This document shows, piece after piece, positions 12,438 to 24,704 of a stretch of 64,000 nt of DNA. The translations under genes and the position numbers were made by a program. Origin of the DNA: Protostelium mycophagum. Its lineage: Eukaryota; Evosea; Variosea; Protosteliida; Protosteliaceae. The stretch lies in contig MZNV01001586.1 in NCBI GenBank assembly GCA_002081555.1, positions 1 to 64,000 of the forward strand, written 5' to 3'. The notes below the pieces were generated by a model that saw nothing but the letters and a program-made list of their open reading frames with translations, had not been told where the DNA came from and made no database searches. Within the stretch, counting starts at the first letter, position 1; each line of letters starts with the position of its first letter.

Positions 12438-15400
12438 ATGTCCGACTCTAACGGCCACGACGATCAAAATGAAGATGCAATAGTAAGGACATATTCCAAT
12501 CAAGATGGGATCTGACACGATCGTAGAAAACCACACCACCAAGAAAGCTGTCACGAAGAAATCGTTCTGGAACCGTAGGTCAATCAGAGGTAGGACTGAT
12601 TTCTGATCATAGATCCTCACAAATATAGCTCTTGAGGAAACCTGCCAAAGAGAGAGCAGGTAAGTCCGCGACATCTGTTAATCACTTTAAAATCATCCAT
12701 CTGTGATTGTTGATCATTGTTAGCCCTCCTCTACAACTCCTTTTCATTGGAAGGCACACAACAGAGAAAGAGGTCTGGTACCCTCGAAAGATCACCTAAT
12801 CGTACTCCAAAGAGCAGATCCAATTCCATCAGCCCCAACACATCTTCAGAGGCCATCCACCCGTGAGTCTCCATCTCAAAGATATCATTGAACCAAGATT
12901 TTTTGGCATTTTAATTGTTATTTTTGGAGATTCTTAGACAGTTTTATATTTCAAATATTAAATAATCAGAAGATGAATGATACGCCTCTGATCATTGCAG
13001 CAATGAAGACAAATACGACCCAGAACAAAGTCCAGTCGTCACAGAACAACCCATAATACATCCTGATGTGAGTTATAATTGTTTCTCTCTGGCGTATTGA
13101 ACCGCTCGGTAATAACCGTGCATATTCTCGATAAAGGGAATTCCCCCAATCCACATGATGCCAGAAAAAGTAAAAAAAATGATAATTATTTTCCCGCCAA
13201 ATATCCTGAAATTTCGCTCACTTTTCGAAGCTCCGTGAGGCCGAACAATTGATGTTATTTCGCGCGGGAAATAATGCTGGGCCCAGTAATAGATTGAGAA
13301 GAGAATCGGTGAAAGACATGGATGCCGTACTGACAAACTCCGCTTTCTCCGGTCACGTGAAGACGGACAAGACACCACCAGCACCACAGAGCCCTCATAG
13401 GTGAAATTTCTCGGATTTTTATGTGCAATCCTTACGTACTTTTTTCAAGGAAATTATGGGAGATTTTGGCGGGAGATTTTTTAAAAGTGAAAAATAATAT
13501 ATCAATATAAAAATATTACAACAATATTGGACATCTCATAATGAAAATAGCAATAACGCAACACTATCCGTTAAGAGCATAATGTTACCGCACGTCATGG
13601 CCAGATCTACAACGAAGGCGGAGTTCTTGAGTGGTCCAAAAATAGAATCAACTCATAACCCCATAGTGAGTGTGCAAGAGGTCGAATTCAGTCCAGAAGA
13701 CATAGAGAGGTGAGTTTACAACGAGGTCTCTTCATTGCAATGAGAATGACACGTTGTAGATTCAAAGTGCAGCCTTTGAAGGACGACCTTGAAAAACGTA
13801 AGTCAAGTTTTCAATGAAATCGGATTTTTGGTAACGCAGCTGCACAAATATTCCCAGAAAATTCCTTGAAAAAGATTAGAGATGCAAGTGAAGAGATTGA
13901 AAAGAATAGTTTTCCGGGAAGTTGAAGGGGTGGTTACTTCTATTGATGAAAAAACAAAATTACAAGGCACAAAGGACTTGTGCACAAAGGTGATTTTTAA
14001 TGACTATTCACATGGAATTGCACATTTGCATTTTTGCAATAATGATAGAAGATGACGTCTTCAGATACGAGAATATTGCATTATGATAAGAAAGCCGATC
14101 CATCATGTCGCAGGTAATCTTTATGACATCTCCATAGAAAGACCAATGTTTTACGATTCATCATAGTGCGCCATTCATTCTATTTCTGTTTTTGTCATGC
14201 GTAAATGTATTCTCATCTACAACGATTTATTCGAATAGAACTGGCAAAGAAGACAGGAATAAGAGAGGGTATAAATGGATTCAGAAGTCTTCTTCAAGTT
14301 GAAAAAGGAGTGAGTCACACTAGATGGATTGTCATGAGCTTCTAAAAATAGAATCAACCTCGGATATTCTGAGAAAATTCAGGTAGTAGGGTATTTCTTT
14401 GAACAGTTAAAGAGAAGTCCACTTCTCAGGGACAGCCCAACTTTTTGGGCCAGATGGGTTTGGAATGACACCGAAGAAGCCTGGTTGTCGAGAACGTCAG
14501 AGGTAATCATCTCGTTGTAGAACGCCAGACATATCCTAAAAATAGTAACAAGGCGATTTATAATCACAACCATTTAGGTTTTCAGACAGCCTGAAGTGGT
14601 CTCTAATCTGTTGAGCATGTCTTTACGCTTCGCAACAAAAACAGTCGGTAATACCTTTTCCACTTGAAAATCTCCAAAAAATTATAAGGCAATAGAATGA
14701 CTTTGATGCAGAGACATCAAATCATCTGAAGATGTATATATTTAGTTGAGTTGCTCAGAGAAAAGCTGTTGCACATATGTTCTAGGCCTTTTGCCTGCAG
14801 CTCTGCTGCAATGACGAAAAGACTCCACCATGATGTTATTTTCGAGATGCAACCACGTACAACTACATAGCACCTCTGCCTAGAAACCACATTGTATATT
14901 TAATTTAAAATTGTACACTCTGCAGCACATGTTGTAAACTATCTTTTACCTGTAGCTCTGCTGTTGTGCAACAACGATTTCACCACAATGTTATATTTTT
15001 GCAGTAGAATTCTGGCATAATGAATATTGAAGTAGACAGATCTGCTCGTAAATCACGATCAACTTGCAGACAAAGAGATGGACGTGTTCTCTGCACAAGC
15101 CGACACTGTCCCAAGGGGCTGCTTCTATGGCAGAGACTTTTGCCCACAAGTAATTTTCCCGAATTTTCAAAGAAATTTCTCCGAATCTTCCGAATGATTC
15201 TCTATGAAATTTTGGAGATTCCTTGAAATTTCTACGAAATTTCTGAATAAATTAGTACAAAGACACGATCAGGGGAATGTTGAAGGTCATCATGATTGCC
15301 AATGCTTCCTACTTCTATTTCAAAGGATGGAAGGCAAGTCTACAATCGCAAATCATACATCAGCGATTTATCTTCATCCCTCAGCGAAGCTGTGGCAACG

Positions 15401-17895
15401 CATTTTTTCTTTGTACTTCATATTATAGCTGTTGTTGTTCTGCAGCTTGCAAGAGAGCTTTCTTTTTAGCACCACTGAACCGCCGTGACTATAATATAAT
15501 ATAAATATATTATGATAAATACATGAAGAACCGTTGTGATTACTGAATTACCAAAAACATCCTCGAACATCTACAATGATCATGGCATGTGATTGCATCA
15601 TGATGATGAAGAAGCTAAGAATTATAGAGAGTTATAAGATTGCCTCTATCTTTCTTCGGAGGTGTTTACTTCGGTTTCATCCGGCCCAGTCAACTCGAAT
15701 GGGTGAATTATCAACGAATTTTCAGTTTCGGATTGCGTACATCGTCACGATATGGTTAACGTGATGTTCACGTGACTTAACGTGATATTCACGTGATTTA
15801 ACGTGGTTCTGATATCGCCAGTATGTCAACCGATATTCCACATTTGAAGCCAAAAAATTATCCGGATTTTGGAATTTGACGGAGCACCCCATCAATGAAG
15901 TGAGAAATTTCCCTCAAACTTTCTTCAACTTTTCTTTGAATTTTTCTCGAATGATTTGACATTCTTCTCTGTTTTTTTACAATTTTTATAATAAAAAACT
16001 TTAATGAACTAAAGTGAAGGTCATCACGGCGGTGTCCATCCCAGTATCTCTCGATGTGACACTACGGTTGCCCCCCAGACACTTCACTATTTTACGTAAA
16101 GATGGACATGACCTCACCATACTCCCCCCTTATCTCCCCGAAATTGTACGTCTACAACGTTTCAACACATTGAAACCACCAGCATTCTCACCAACCAGGA
16201 ATTCGAGGAAAGTTTTAAGAGATTGAAACTGAGCGTTGTAGATTCAGAACTCTGTCGAGCAGACAGAACAGCCGTTTTTATACGTCTCTGTGCGCTATAT
16301 CTCATACTTTGACCATTTGCTACACCCCTCTCTTGAAGAGAATATTGTCCGAACAAACTTGGAGCGAACGTTTGGCGCCGCGCACCGGAGGATATTCAGG
16401 AGGACCAACCGGTAAATATTTGAAATTTGAAGTGGGAGTTTTGGCGGGAAAACTGAACGAAACAGGGTGTTCAATGCGGACGCGGCGGAGGACCATAATA
16501 ATGTGCTGGAGGAGGAGACAGATGCTAGGATGAATAAGTTGTCAGATAATTTGATAGTGCATTTCCATGGTGATTTTTTGTTATATTTATTTCATAAAGT
16601 CTGAGAAAATCTTTTGACTCGAGGAATTCTTACTTTGAAAAACATTTTGGTACCAGAAATATTTAGTTCAGACCATCACACAATTTTCATTATAATAGAC
16701 TCCAAAATGTCGTTGTAGATCCTCACCACTCCAGGGGGTGGCTTCGTCTCCCAGACCGCAGCCTCCCACGGTCTCTATCTGCGACAATGGGCCCGAGACA
16801 CCGGAGTACCCATCGTCTCTGTGAACTACAGGCTCGCGCCAGATTACCCTTTCCCCGTAGCATTACAAGAGTGTTTCTACAGCTATGTTTGGGCTTTGCA
16901 GAACTGTCACAAGCTGGGGTCGACGGCGAAGAAGGTGACGTCATCAAGAGTCGAATGGATCTACAATAGCAGAGAAATTCACTGAAAATTGAATATTGGC
17001 AGCCCACCACGTGCCAACACTATTACAATGATGCGGCAAAGCCGCAGCATCCGCTACAGAATGAATCACTGAAACGACCAGGTCATTGTAGTCGGTGATT
17101 CGGCTGGCGGGAACTTTGCTGCAGCCGTCACCATCAGGGCCATCACTGAAAGAATCAGAGTGCCAGACTCCATCATCATGTGTTACCCCGCATTGTACAT
17201 GCTGTACGTCCCCTCCCCCTCCCGCATACTTTCCATAATAGATTCTCTCCTGCCCCAAGAGGTACTCTCTACCATCTACAACGAGACTTCCGATTTAACT
17301 TTTTTCGATTTTTGAAAAGGCGGTCTACAATGGGTGATCTTCTGGGAATGACGAGGTGCAGGCACTTCAGAATTGCTTTGATGCATATCTGCCGAAAGAG
17401 GCAGGTCTAGATCCTCTTCAGAATCCTTTCCTTAGCCCTGCTTGTGCTTCAGATGCCATATTGAAGCAGTTCCCAAAGGATATCAGGTGACCTTTAAAAA
17501 TCAAAAAAAAAATGTTCAGAGAAAAATGGATATCTACAACAGAACATTTTATTTTTTATTTCTCTGATTTTGGTCTCAATTTTTCTGTGACAAATTTTTT
17601 TCATTCTATTTATACGTCATTTCCCGCCAAAAATAACTCTTTCAGGATCATGGTGGGGGCCCTCGACCCCCTCTACGACGACTCCATCTGGATGGCCAAG
17701 CGCCTCTCCGCTGTCGGCAAAAAGGTCCACATGAAGGTCTACGAAACTCTCAACCACGGATTTCTGAGCTTCGGAGGAGCTCCTAAATATGGAGAGGAGA
17801 TGTGGGACGCAGTCAAGTTGGTGTCCACATGGATGAACAAAGTCTTTAGAGGTGAAGAAGAAAGCCAAGAGAATGACGAAGTAAAGGCAGAGTGA
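12438..17895 (+). CDS. Hormone-sensitive-lipase-like alpha/beta hydrolase with N-terminal HSL_N region
   Basis: A multi-exon lipase or esterase relative of mammalian HSL. The C-terminal catalytic part is clear. HFHG is split by an intron and joins GGFVSQTAASHG at 16737 to form the oxyanion HGGG. NYRLAPDYPFP follows, then nucleophile motif GDSAGGNF near 17100, the acid in GALDPLYDD near 17660 and the His in LNHGFLSFGG near 17755. Upstream exons GINGFRSLLQV (near 14270), TVPRGCFYGRDFCPQ (near 15100) and MIANASYFYFKGWK (near 15290) match the HSL_N domain. The first exons (MSDSNGHDDQNEDAI; a Ser/Arg-rich piece RTPKSRSNSISPN) are a predicted disordered leader that could carry phosphorylation sites; their link to the rest is inferred. 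Introns are numerous and some are long (14650-15080). Confidence 0.88.
13710..13759 (+). repeat. 50-nt intron with inverted TACAACG/CGTTGTA near both ends
   Basis: The donor is GTGAGTTTACAACGAG and the acceptor end is ACACGTTGTAG. TACAACG (13717-13723) and CGTTGTA (13752-13758) are perfect inverted copies, so the two intron ends could pair. It lies between lipase-gene exons ending SPEDIER and starting FKVQPLKDD. Confidence 0.75.
15756..15806 (+). repeat. 2.4 tandem copies of a 21-bp unit
   Basis: The unit TTAACGTGATRTTCACGTGA plus one base occurs at 15756-15776 and 15777-15797, with a partial third copy to 15806. It lies in an intron of the lipase gene and contains the palindrome TCACGTGA. 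Related single words recur elsewhere, for example near 39056. Confidence 0.85.
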
Positions 17896-18260
17896 TGATC
17901 GTGTTCCTCATCTTTCTAAACATGGATGAGAAGCTCACGGATCCTGAAGGATTTGGTTTCGGAACAATTAAATTTCCTTGAAATTCTCTTCCACATAAAA
18001 TTTTATTTTCCGACGACGGAAAATTGGTTCTCTTGTGTGGTGAAGGACATCACCACTGTTCCAGACTCTTGGAGATGCTTCACCTTCTAAGAACGTGAAG
18101 ATTGGCTGCTGCGCTTCAGCTTTTTCACCTGAGGTACCGAAAACTCTGTCGTCGTACGAAACTTTTGACACATGGTTGTCATGGTTATCCTTGAGGACGG
18201 AAATCCCAGGCAACATCACTTCTCGTACTCTAGATCATCACAACACATCAACGCACAACG

Positions 18261-21200
18261 ATGAGCGACAATGAGGAAATGCAAGTGAGCGGTGCTCCTT
18301 CACTTCTTTATACCACCATCTTGATCACCTTTGCCATGGCCTTTGCATTTTTCATCTTGGCCGTGGTTCTTCGCAGGCTCTTTCCAAAGTTTTTCCTCAG
18401 AAACATCTACATCACCAAGTGAGCGGTTGTTCATTACCTTTCAGTCTGATCAGTTGCAGCAAAGGCAGGAATAAAATCAGACCCGTGTATGAGAAATCAA
18501 AGGGATGGATCGACTGGGTGCCGTATGTCATCAAATATGACGAAGTGGCTAACCTGTTGCCTAACCATGGAGGCCTCGAGACGGTATGTACAAAATGATG
18601 ACATTGTTCCAGTTTTGAATGATATTTAGGTCTTGTATCTCAAATTCTTAAAATACTGCATGTACTTCTTTGCAGCTCTTAGTATCATCAACACTCCATT
18701 ACTCATGGGCCTCTATACGCTCGGATCGGTGAGTAGAGTCAAATAATAATGAGGCCAAATCGACTGACATTTTTGTAGAACAAAGATCTAGAAGAAGGAA
18801 CGACAGGTTATGTGATGGGATTAGACGTTGTTACCTTGTCTAACCTTCAAGCGGAATCACTTGTCTTGATTGCCCCTCTGATCATGACCATCATCACTTC
18901 TGTCTTAGTGTGGCTCTTTATGTGGAAATTCTCGGCACTGGTGAGACGTCGTGACTGTGTGGATGAGATATCATCTGGGGTTGAGATGACATCTGACATG
19001 TACAGAGTTCCATGTTGACAATCGAAGATGCCAGAAAATTGAGACCGAATCGCTCCACCGTCATCATCCGCGAGGTAAATTTCTCCTGAAAATTCTTGAA
19101 AAGTTCGCGGAAATTTCGACGAAGATTCTCTGAACAATTCAGGTGTCCCCCTACCTGAGATCTGATGACAGTCTTCTCGGCGCAATGGAAAAGATTCACG
19201 CCACAGGTAATGTCTCGTTGTAGACGCCACTACAACGGCTGAAATTTCCAGGAAATATCCACCAAGTAAGTGTAGTGCCAGAGGTGAGAAGTTTGAGGGA
19301 CCTGAGGGGAGAATACGACGAGGTCGCTGGCAAGCTAAAAATAGCAATGGACTACAACGAGGTACTTTCATTCTTTTGAAAATCAAGCCTCGGTGCATTC
19401 TCCAAGAAAATTCGTCGAAAATTCGCTGAATTTTACAGGAAAAAAAAGAAAGTGCGCCACGCATGCAAGCAAGTTCGAAACTTTGCGGACCAAAAATGGA
19501 CGCTGAAGAATTATTCACGATAGAGAGATCCGAAAAACGAGCAAAATACGAAAAGAAAAAGTGAGTCACCTTAACTACCGTGATTCCGCACGGTTAGAAC
19601 CGTGCTCTTTGATATACGAACGTGATGTGCACTGATTGTGCACATCTACATCGTTGTAAATTCATAATTCTGAATCGGTCAGAGAAAAAATTTTCGGGGA
19701 GGGGAAAAGAACACCCATGGCTTTTGCAGTGTTTCACAGACCCGCTGCAGCTGTCATGGCATCCCAGAGTATTCACAGACACAGATGGGATATGTCCGTC
19801 ACCATGGCTCCAGTAAGTCTATCCGATCTACAACGCTCTTCGATTTTCTTCTCACACGAATTTTAAAAAAACTTCTTGGAAAAATACCACATCATTTCCT
19901 GTAATATTCCGGGAAATTTGATGGAAACTTCCACGAATTTTCATTCAAACTCACCGAACCTTCAGGACCCAGAATCCATCATCTGGACCAACGCCTACCG
20001 CAGCCCACAGTTGAGAACAGTCGGCGCTGTGGTGTCTATCGGGCTAATCATCGCCCTCTTTCTATTCTGGCCAGTGCCCGTCGCTTTTCTTTCCGGCCTG
20101 ATGAACCTCGCGACTCTTTCCAAAATCCCAGGATTTAATTTCCTCGTCGATTTCCTCGGAAAATCTGCGTGGCTGACCGGTCAGTTTTCCGTGAATTTTC
20201 GCGTTTTTGGGAAAAGATTTTCGGAGAATTTTCGGGAATTTTCTGAAGGATTTCAGGAATTGTTCAAGGAATTCTGCCGACACTTGCATTGAGGCTCTTC
20301 ATGATGTTTTTAGTAACTATCCTCAGAGCAATCCACTCCTTAGGCTTCCCAATAAGGTAGAATGTACATCACAAATATTTTTATGTTGTTCAATAATCTT
20401 ATCGTTGGATTTTAAAAAAATTGCTCTTCGTAAAAATACACGTCACATGTTTTGACGAAATTTCAGTGAATTATCATTGGATTATCAATTGATGAGAAGT
20501 TACTGGGCCTTTGTACTTTTCAACGTCTTTTTCGTTTGCGTCATCTCCGGAGCTCTGTACAAGTAAGTGGTCACGTGACATCAAGTGTCAAAAAAGTGAC
20601 ATTTTTGACAGATCCATCGGACCACTGTTGGAGAATCCCATCGGAATTCCGTCATTGTTGGCCTCTTCTGTGCCTGGTGTCACCACTTTTTTCATCAACT
20701 ATATTCTTGTCGGAATATGTAAGTCTCATCTACAACGATTTTCTGTACAGTTTTAAAAGAAGAAAAGTTGTTGCTATTTTTAGAAGTTTTCTGCTCAATT
20801 GTAAATACGCTACGGCAGAGCCACAGTACAATAAAAGCGGGGAATTTGTGGTCATCTACAACTCCATCACGCATCATAAACACCCAATTAACTCCCCCCA
20901 GCCGGTTACTACCTAACCCTTTCCCGCGCGATTGAGCTGCTTATCTGTACCCTTCTACAACTCATACTGTCCAAGACTAAAGAAGAGAAGCTGAAGCGTG
21001 AAGACCCCGGCACCTTCAGCTTTGTCACACAAATCGGCGATGAGACACTCGTCTTCAGCATCGGGCTCATCTACTGCACGATCGGACCTCTCATCAACAT
21101 CTTCGCCACGATGTTCTTCGCATCGGCCTACTTTGTGGCGAAACATCACGCGATGTATTGTAATGTGATGCAGTATGAGGGCTTCAAGTTTTCGCCGATC

Positions 21201-21806
21201 ACTGTGGACATGCTCTTTGCCTCTCTAGTCGTTTTTCAGGTCCGAATGATTTTATTTTCACCACGTTTCCGGTCATGATGCGGTGAAAAGACACCAGATA
21301 CCTCAACCACACGTCATTATCTCATGCAAATGTGGTTTTGGTCAGAAGATATGATGATTGAATTGTGAAGGTCCTGATGTTGGCCCTCTTTCTGATGAAG
21401 TCATTCTTGGCCGGATTTGCCGTGATTCCATTCATCGCGATCGGATGCTTCGTATTTATGTTCTTGAAGATGAGATATCTCAGAGTTGTAAAGCAGACGC
21501 CGCTGGACTACCTCCCCGCCCACCCCCTCACTGAAGAGGTATGTGCACAGTTGTAGATGTAATCTTACATTGAGGATCTCAACAAAAAAATACTACTGCA
21601 TGAACGCTCACTTTTCTCAGGAACTTGAGGAAGCTGTGAAGCTCTACGTTGATCCCGCACTGACGGAGCTGGAAGATTTTGGTGGAGATGCTGAAATCGT
21701 CCCACACAACGCGGAGCCTATCGACAGTACAATAGAACTGACGGAGATGGTCGATGTGACAACACCCCCAAAACATCAAATCTCACCTAAACCATCAACA
21801 GTATAA
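18261..21806 (+). CDS. CSC1/OSCA/TMEM63-type calcium-permeable mechanosensitive channel
   Basis: A multi-exon membrane protein. The ATG at 18261 starts MSDNEEMQVSGAPSLLY, followed by a first membrane segment (LITFAMAFAFFILAVVL) and LRRLFPKFFLRNIYITK. Family features in order are WVPYVIKYDEV, a second and third membrane segment, the cytosolic RNA-recognition-like loop (LRPNRSTVIIRE, YLRSDDSLLGAMEKIH, then AAAVMASQS), and IIWTNAYRSPQLRT leading into the pore-region helices LIIALFLFWPVPVAFLSGL and LATLSKIPG. The C-terminus is cytosolic and acidic (VDPALTELEDFGGDAE). By homology it conducts cations in response to osmotic or membrane tension. The gene has about fifteen short introns; the one starting near 19207 has a perfect 8-bp hairpin. 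A degraded partial copy lies at 42422-42731. Confidence 0.9.
19216..19237 (+). repeat. Perfect 8-bp inverted repeat CGTTGTAG-6 nt-CTACAACG in a CSC1 intron
   Basis: CGTTGTAG (19216-19223) and CTACAACG (19230-19237) flank a 6-nt loop just after the donor GTAATGTCT. The related duplicate at 42633-42654 reads TGTTGTAG-ATGTCA-CTACAACA, which keeps the pairing. Confidence 0.85.
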
Positions 21807-22579
21807 TAAATCATTTCGAAATTCTTGAACCAATCTTATCACTCTAATTCAGAATAATCACACAGTGTTAATTAATATTCATCTCGTATAATTTTATTCT
21901 TCTTTTCGAAGAAGTGGTGCATCATTGATTCAGAATGTTGCTACCCAAAGTTGGTGCCTCCAGGATAAAGATCTCCTGTTGTTGTAGATGGTACCGTTAT
22001 TGGTTTGGAAAATAAATGTGATAGAAGACGACAGAAAAGTATCCAAGTGCTTGAGATGGCTAAAATATTGGTCTTACATTGAGAAATGCAAGGAAGAAGA
22101 GGGTTGCAACAAGAAAAAATCAATTTGATTGCACGGCGCTCATATCGATGAGGTCGCACTGTACAAGTTGCAGTGGTGGCGGGTGATGACTGGGTCGCTG
22201 TACAATTTTTGCAGAACGCTGCCGGTGTCTTCTGCGGCCACAAATAATTATTCTTTATAATATAATTCCTGACCTCTGACAGACCAATCGGCCAGTGACC
22301 ACCCGTCGCCGACGTGCAGAACCGAACCTGCAGGAAATTATTATTAGAGGAAATAATGTCGCTGGTGCAGTTTACATATCCTCTTTGTCGGTTACACCAC
22401 CACAACATTCACATTCCAAGCAGCTCGAGGCAAGGCGGCTGCTGTCCTCTTCATGAATCGGTGATGTTGTCTTGCGAAATTCTCGACTTTTTATTTAGAT
22501 TTCCGTGGCCTTCATGTGATTACGTTCTCTTGTGTAAAAACCAAATCGCACAACCTCGTCCTCCATACACCGATGTCGT
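21807..22579. other. Intergenic spacer between the CSC1 and TBC genes
   Basis: About 770 bp with only short open frames, which I judge to be noise. There is one GTTGTAGATGG word near 21980. I see no RNA gene or repeat. Confidence 0.5.
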
Positions 22580-24032
22580 ATGAAGCAGAACTTTCGTGTT
22601 AATTATATTCAGTCACTCGGTCTGGTTGGTCCTCAAGATCAAACGACCAGAGACGTGTCACCTTTTGAAACCATGATCGCAGAGGGAGACATCGGTCAGT
22701 TGATCAGTGCCAGAATGACAAATCGTCTCATGTCTTGAACAGATCTCATACGTCTGAGAGGGCTTTTAGAAAAGAGGGAATTGGTTGGGCGTGTCAGACC
22801 ACTAGTTTGGCGCCTCTTACTGGGCGTTGTTCCTCCCAGAAGAGAGTCAATCGATTTGATCACGTCCAATCAATCTCAAATGTACGATGATCTGAGACAT
22901 GCCACGAAGGTTGCCTTTGCCAAGACAATTGAACAAAGAGTCAGAGATTCCATTGCAGAGAATTTTCCAGCAGAGGTGAGGTGAGTGGGATCAAGGCGAT
23001 GAAATCTTATTTATTGTCCTCTCAGGAGGTCAGCCAAGAGACGACAAAGTTCTGCTTCCATACTCAGAAGTTCACAATTGAACACGAGGTTTGTTACAAT
23101 GTTTTAATGCAAAGAATTTAAATCCCTCTTAGTGCTGGTGAGTTAAGCAAGACTCCATCGAACTCGAGTGCCCCTCGGTCCTCTTTGGCATCACGCTCTC
23201 TCACCTCCTTATCTGATTTCATGAGCGAAGACCAGAGGGAGGCTCCTGTGATCGAACCTTCAGAGAGAGCTGTTGGGGTGAATCATTCTGATGTTTCGAG
23301 ACGTGATTTCAATCGGTGATTGAAATTTACTTTTCAGAATGTACTCATTATTTTTAGATTGTGGCGGTATACTTGGCAAAACAAGAATACATAATGGGAC
23401 AGCAGCAAGAAGTGAGAGATTCACCAACATTATAAATTTTCCACCACAAAGAATACAACTTTTTGAAGTCAAATAAAATCAACATTTTCTAAAAATTCAT
23501 TTATTCTGAATTTTTTTCAAGGACGACCAAGGAATTTATGACTTGCTGACCATCGCCGAGATTTTCTCCAATGTAAAGTCTTCCTCCATTTTCCAAATAT
23601 TTATTTTTCGGCAGGTGATGTCGGATGACGCCGCCGCGTTCTGGTGTCTGTGTTATTTACTGGAACTATGCGACATTCCCGGGAAATCTCACAGCTCATT
23701 CGATCTACAACGTGCCAAAGATTCTGAGCTATTATTGGATCACAATTTCTCGGAAAATCGGCTGAAAAAACGGGCGGCGGAGTTAGAAAGATTATTGAAC
23801 ATTTCTGACCCGATTTTGAAAAAATTTTTGGACGAGAAAAAAGTTTCTGTGTACCGGATATGCCAGAGGTGGAATTTGAATTTTCTCCGATTTTCTACCG
23901 GATTTTATGTGGTTTTTACATCGTTGTAGATGGTTGAGAAGTCACTTCACTTGTTGTATGAGCTCAGAAAACGTGATCAGGTGATTTTTTCGTGAAATTT
24001 CATCGTTGATATCGTTCAGATTATACACTTGA
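22580..24032 (+). CDS. TBC1D7-like TBC-domain protein, apparently C-terminally short
   Basis: The ATG at 22580 opens MKQNFRVNYIQSLGLVG, close to the start of TBC1D7. The exon LLEKRELVGRVRPLVWRLLLG...PPRRES...YDDLRHATKV is the TBC core helix pair. Later exons read MSDDAAAFWCLCYLLE, ILKKFLDEKKVSVYRICQRW and LRSHFTCCMSSENVIR. In animals TBC1D7 is the third subunit of the TSC1-TSC2 complex that restrains Rheb and mTORC1; that role here is inference. All three routes I tried at the last junction end within a few codons, so the final ~75 residues of animal TBC1D7 are missing. The next gene begins about 10 nt downstream. Confidence 0.85.
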
Positions 24033-24042
24033 ACTACACCAG

Positions 24043-24617
24043 ATGAGCAATGGAATACCAAAGAGCGTGTTCACAAAGGTCCGAACCCGCTCTCCCGTAC
24101 AGAAAATAGAAGGTGGAATTTCTTGGAAATTTCATGAATTTTTTTTAAATTAAATATAAAGGTGAAAATCCCAAGAAACACATTGACGAGTTGTAGTGAG
24201 CGAGAATATTCACGTAAAATTCGTGGTGGAATACAATACACAATTCGGCCAAGTGTTATGTGTAACAGGGTCAGCCCCAGAACTCGGTTCCTGGAACACA
24301 TCCAGAATGAAACAGATGACGTGGAACGAAGGTATGAATTTTCTCAGAATTTTTGAGCGCAATAAATCCCATAAGAATTCCGGAAATTTCGAATAAATTA
24401 TTGAAAATTCGTGGATTTTTCTGAACGATCAGGTGGTGTTTGGACAGCAGATCTAGTGATGAAGAGGGCTCATGCTCCTTGTGAATACAAATATAATGTC
24501 TATGTACCCGTTACCAAGAGGATTATGAGATGGGAGTCCATGGTGGAGAATAGAAGGTTAGATGTCCGGAGGAGCAGTGACATACATATTTGTCATGACA
24601 CTTGGGATGTGCACTAA
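24043..24617 (+). CDS. Small CBM20 (starch/glycogen-binding) domain protein
   Basis: Three exons give about 128 residues. MSNGIPKSVFTKVRTRSPVQ joins across an 86-nt intron ending GTTGTAG to a CBM20 module: VKFVVEYNTQFGQVLCVTG, SAPELGSWN, MTWNEG, GVWTADLVM and CEYKYNVYV, then IMRWE. The conserved Trp and Lys positions of the starch-binding surface are present. There is no catalytic domain, so it may target glycogen or starch as an accessory or regulatory factor. Its ATG is about 10 nt past the TBC gene stop, on the same strand. It could have its own start further 5', but the exon joins keep the frame. Confidence 0.8.
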
Positions 24618-24704
24618 ATACATAATTTCAATCGATCTCTTTCTTACAATCTTATTTGCAGAGGACTTGAAGATTAAGAAAAATATTGATGAAAAGATGT
24701 ACAG

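Noticed and set aside
18847-19569. 240-codon minus-strand open frame opposite the CSC1 gene
   Set aside because: It is antisense to clearly coding CSC1 exons and has no recognisable domain; the similar antisense frame near 42546-42827 only reflects the pseudogene.
21807-22579. Possible structured RNA in the CSC1-TBC spacer
   Set aside because: Several short complementary stretches were noted, but no consistent fold, conserved box or promoter could be supported.
24030-24046. ATGA-type stop/start overlap between the TBC and CBM20 genes
   Set aside because: The frame fixed by the exon ending ENVIR gives a stop at 24030-24032 when the intron ends at 24019, so the genes are about 10 nt apart rather than overlapping; kept only as a close-spacing finding.
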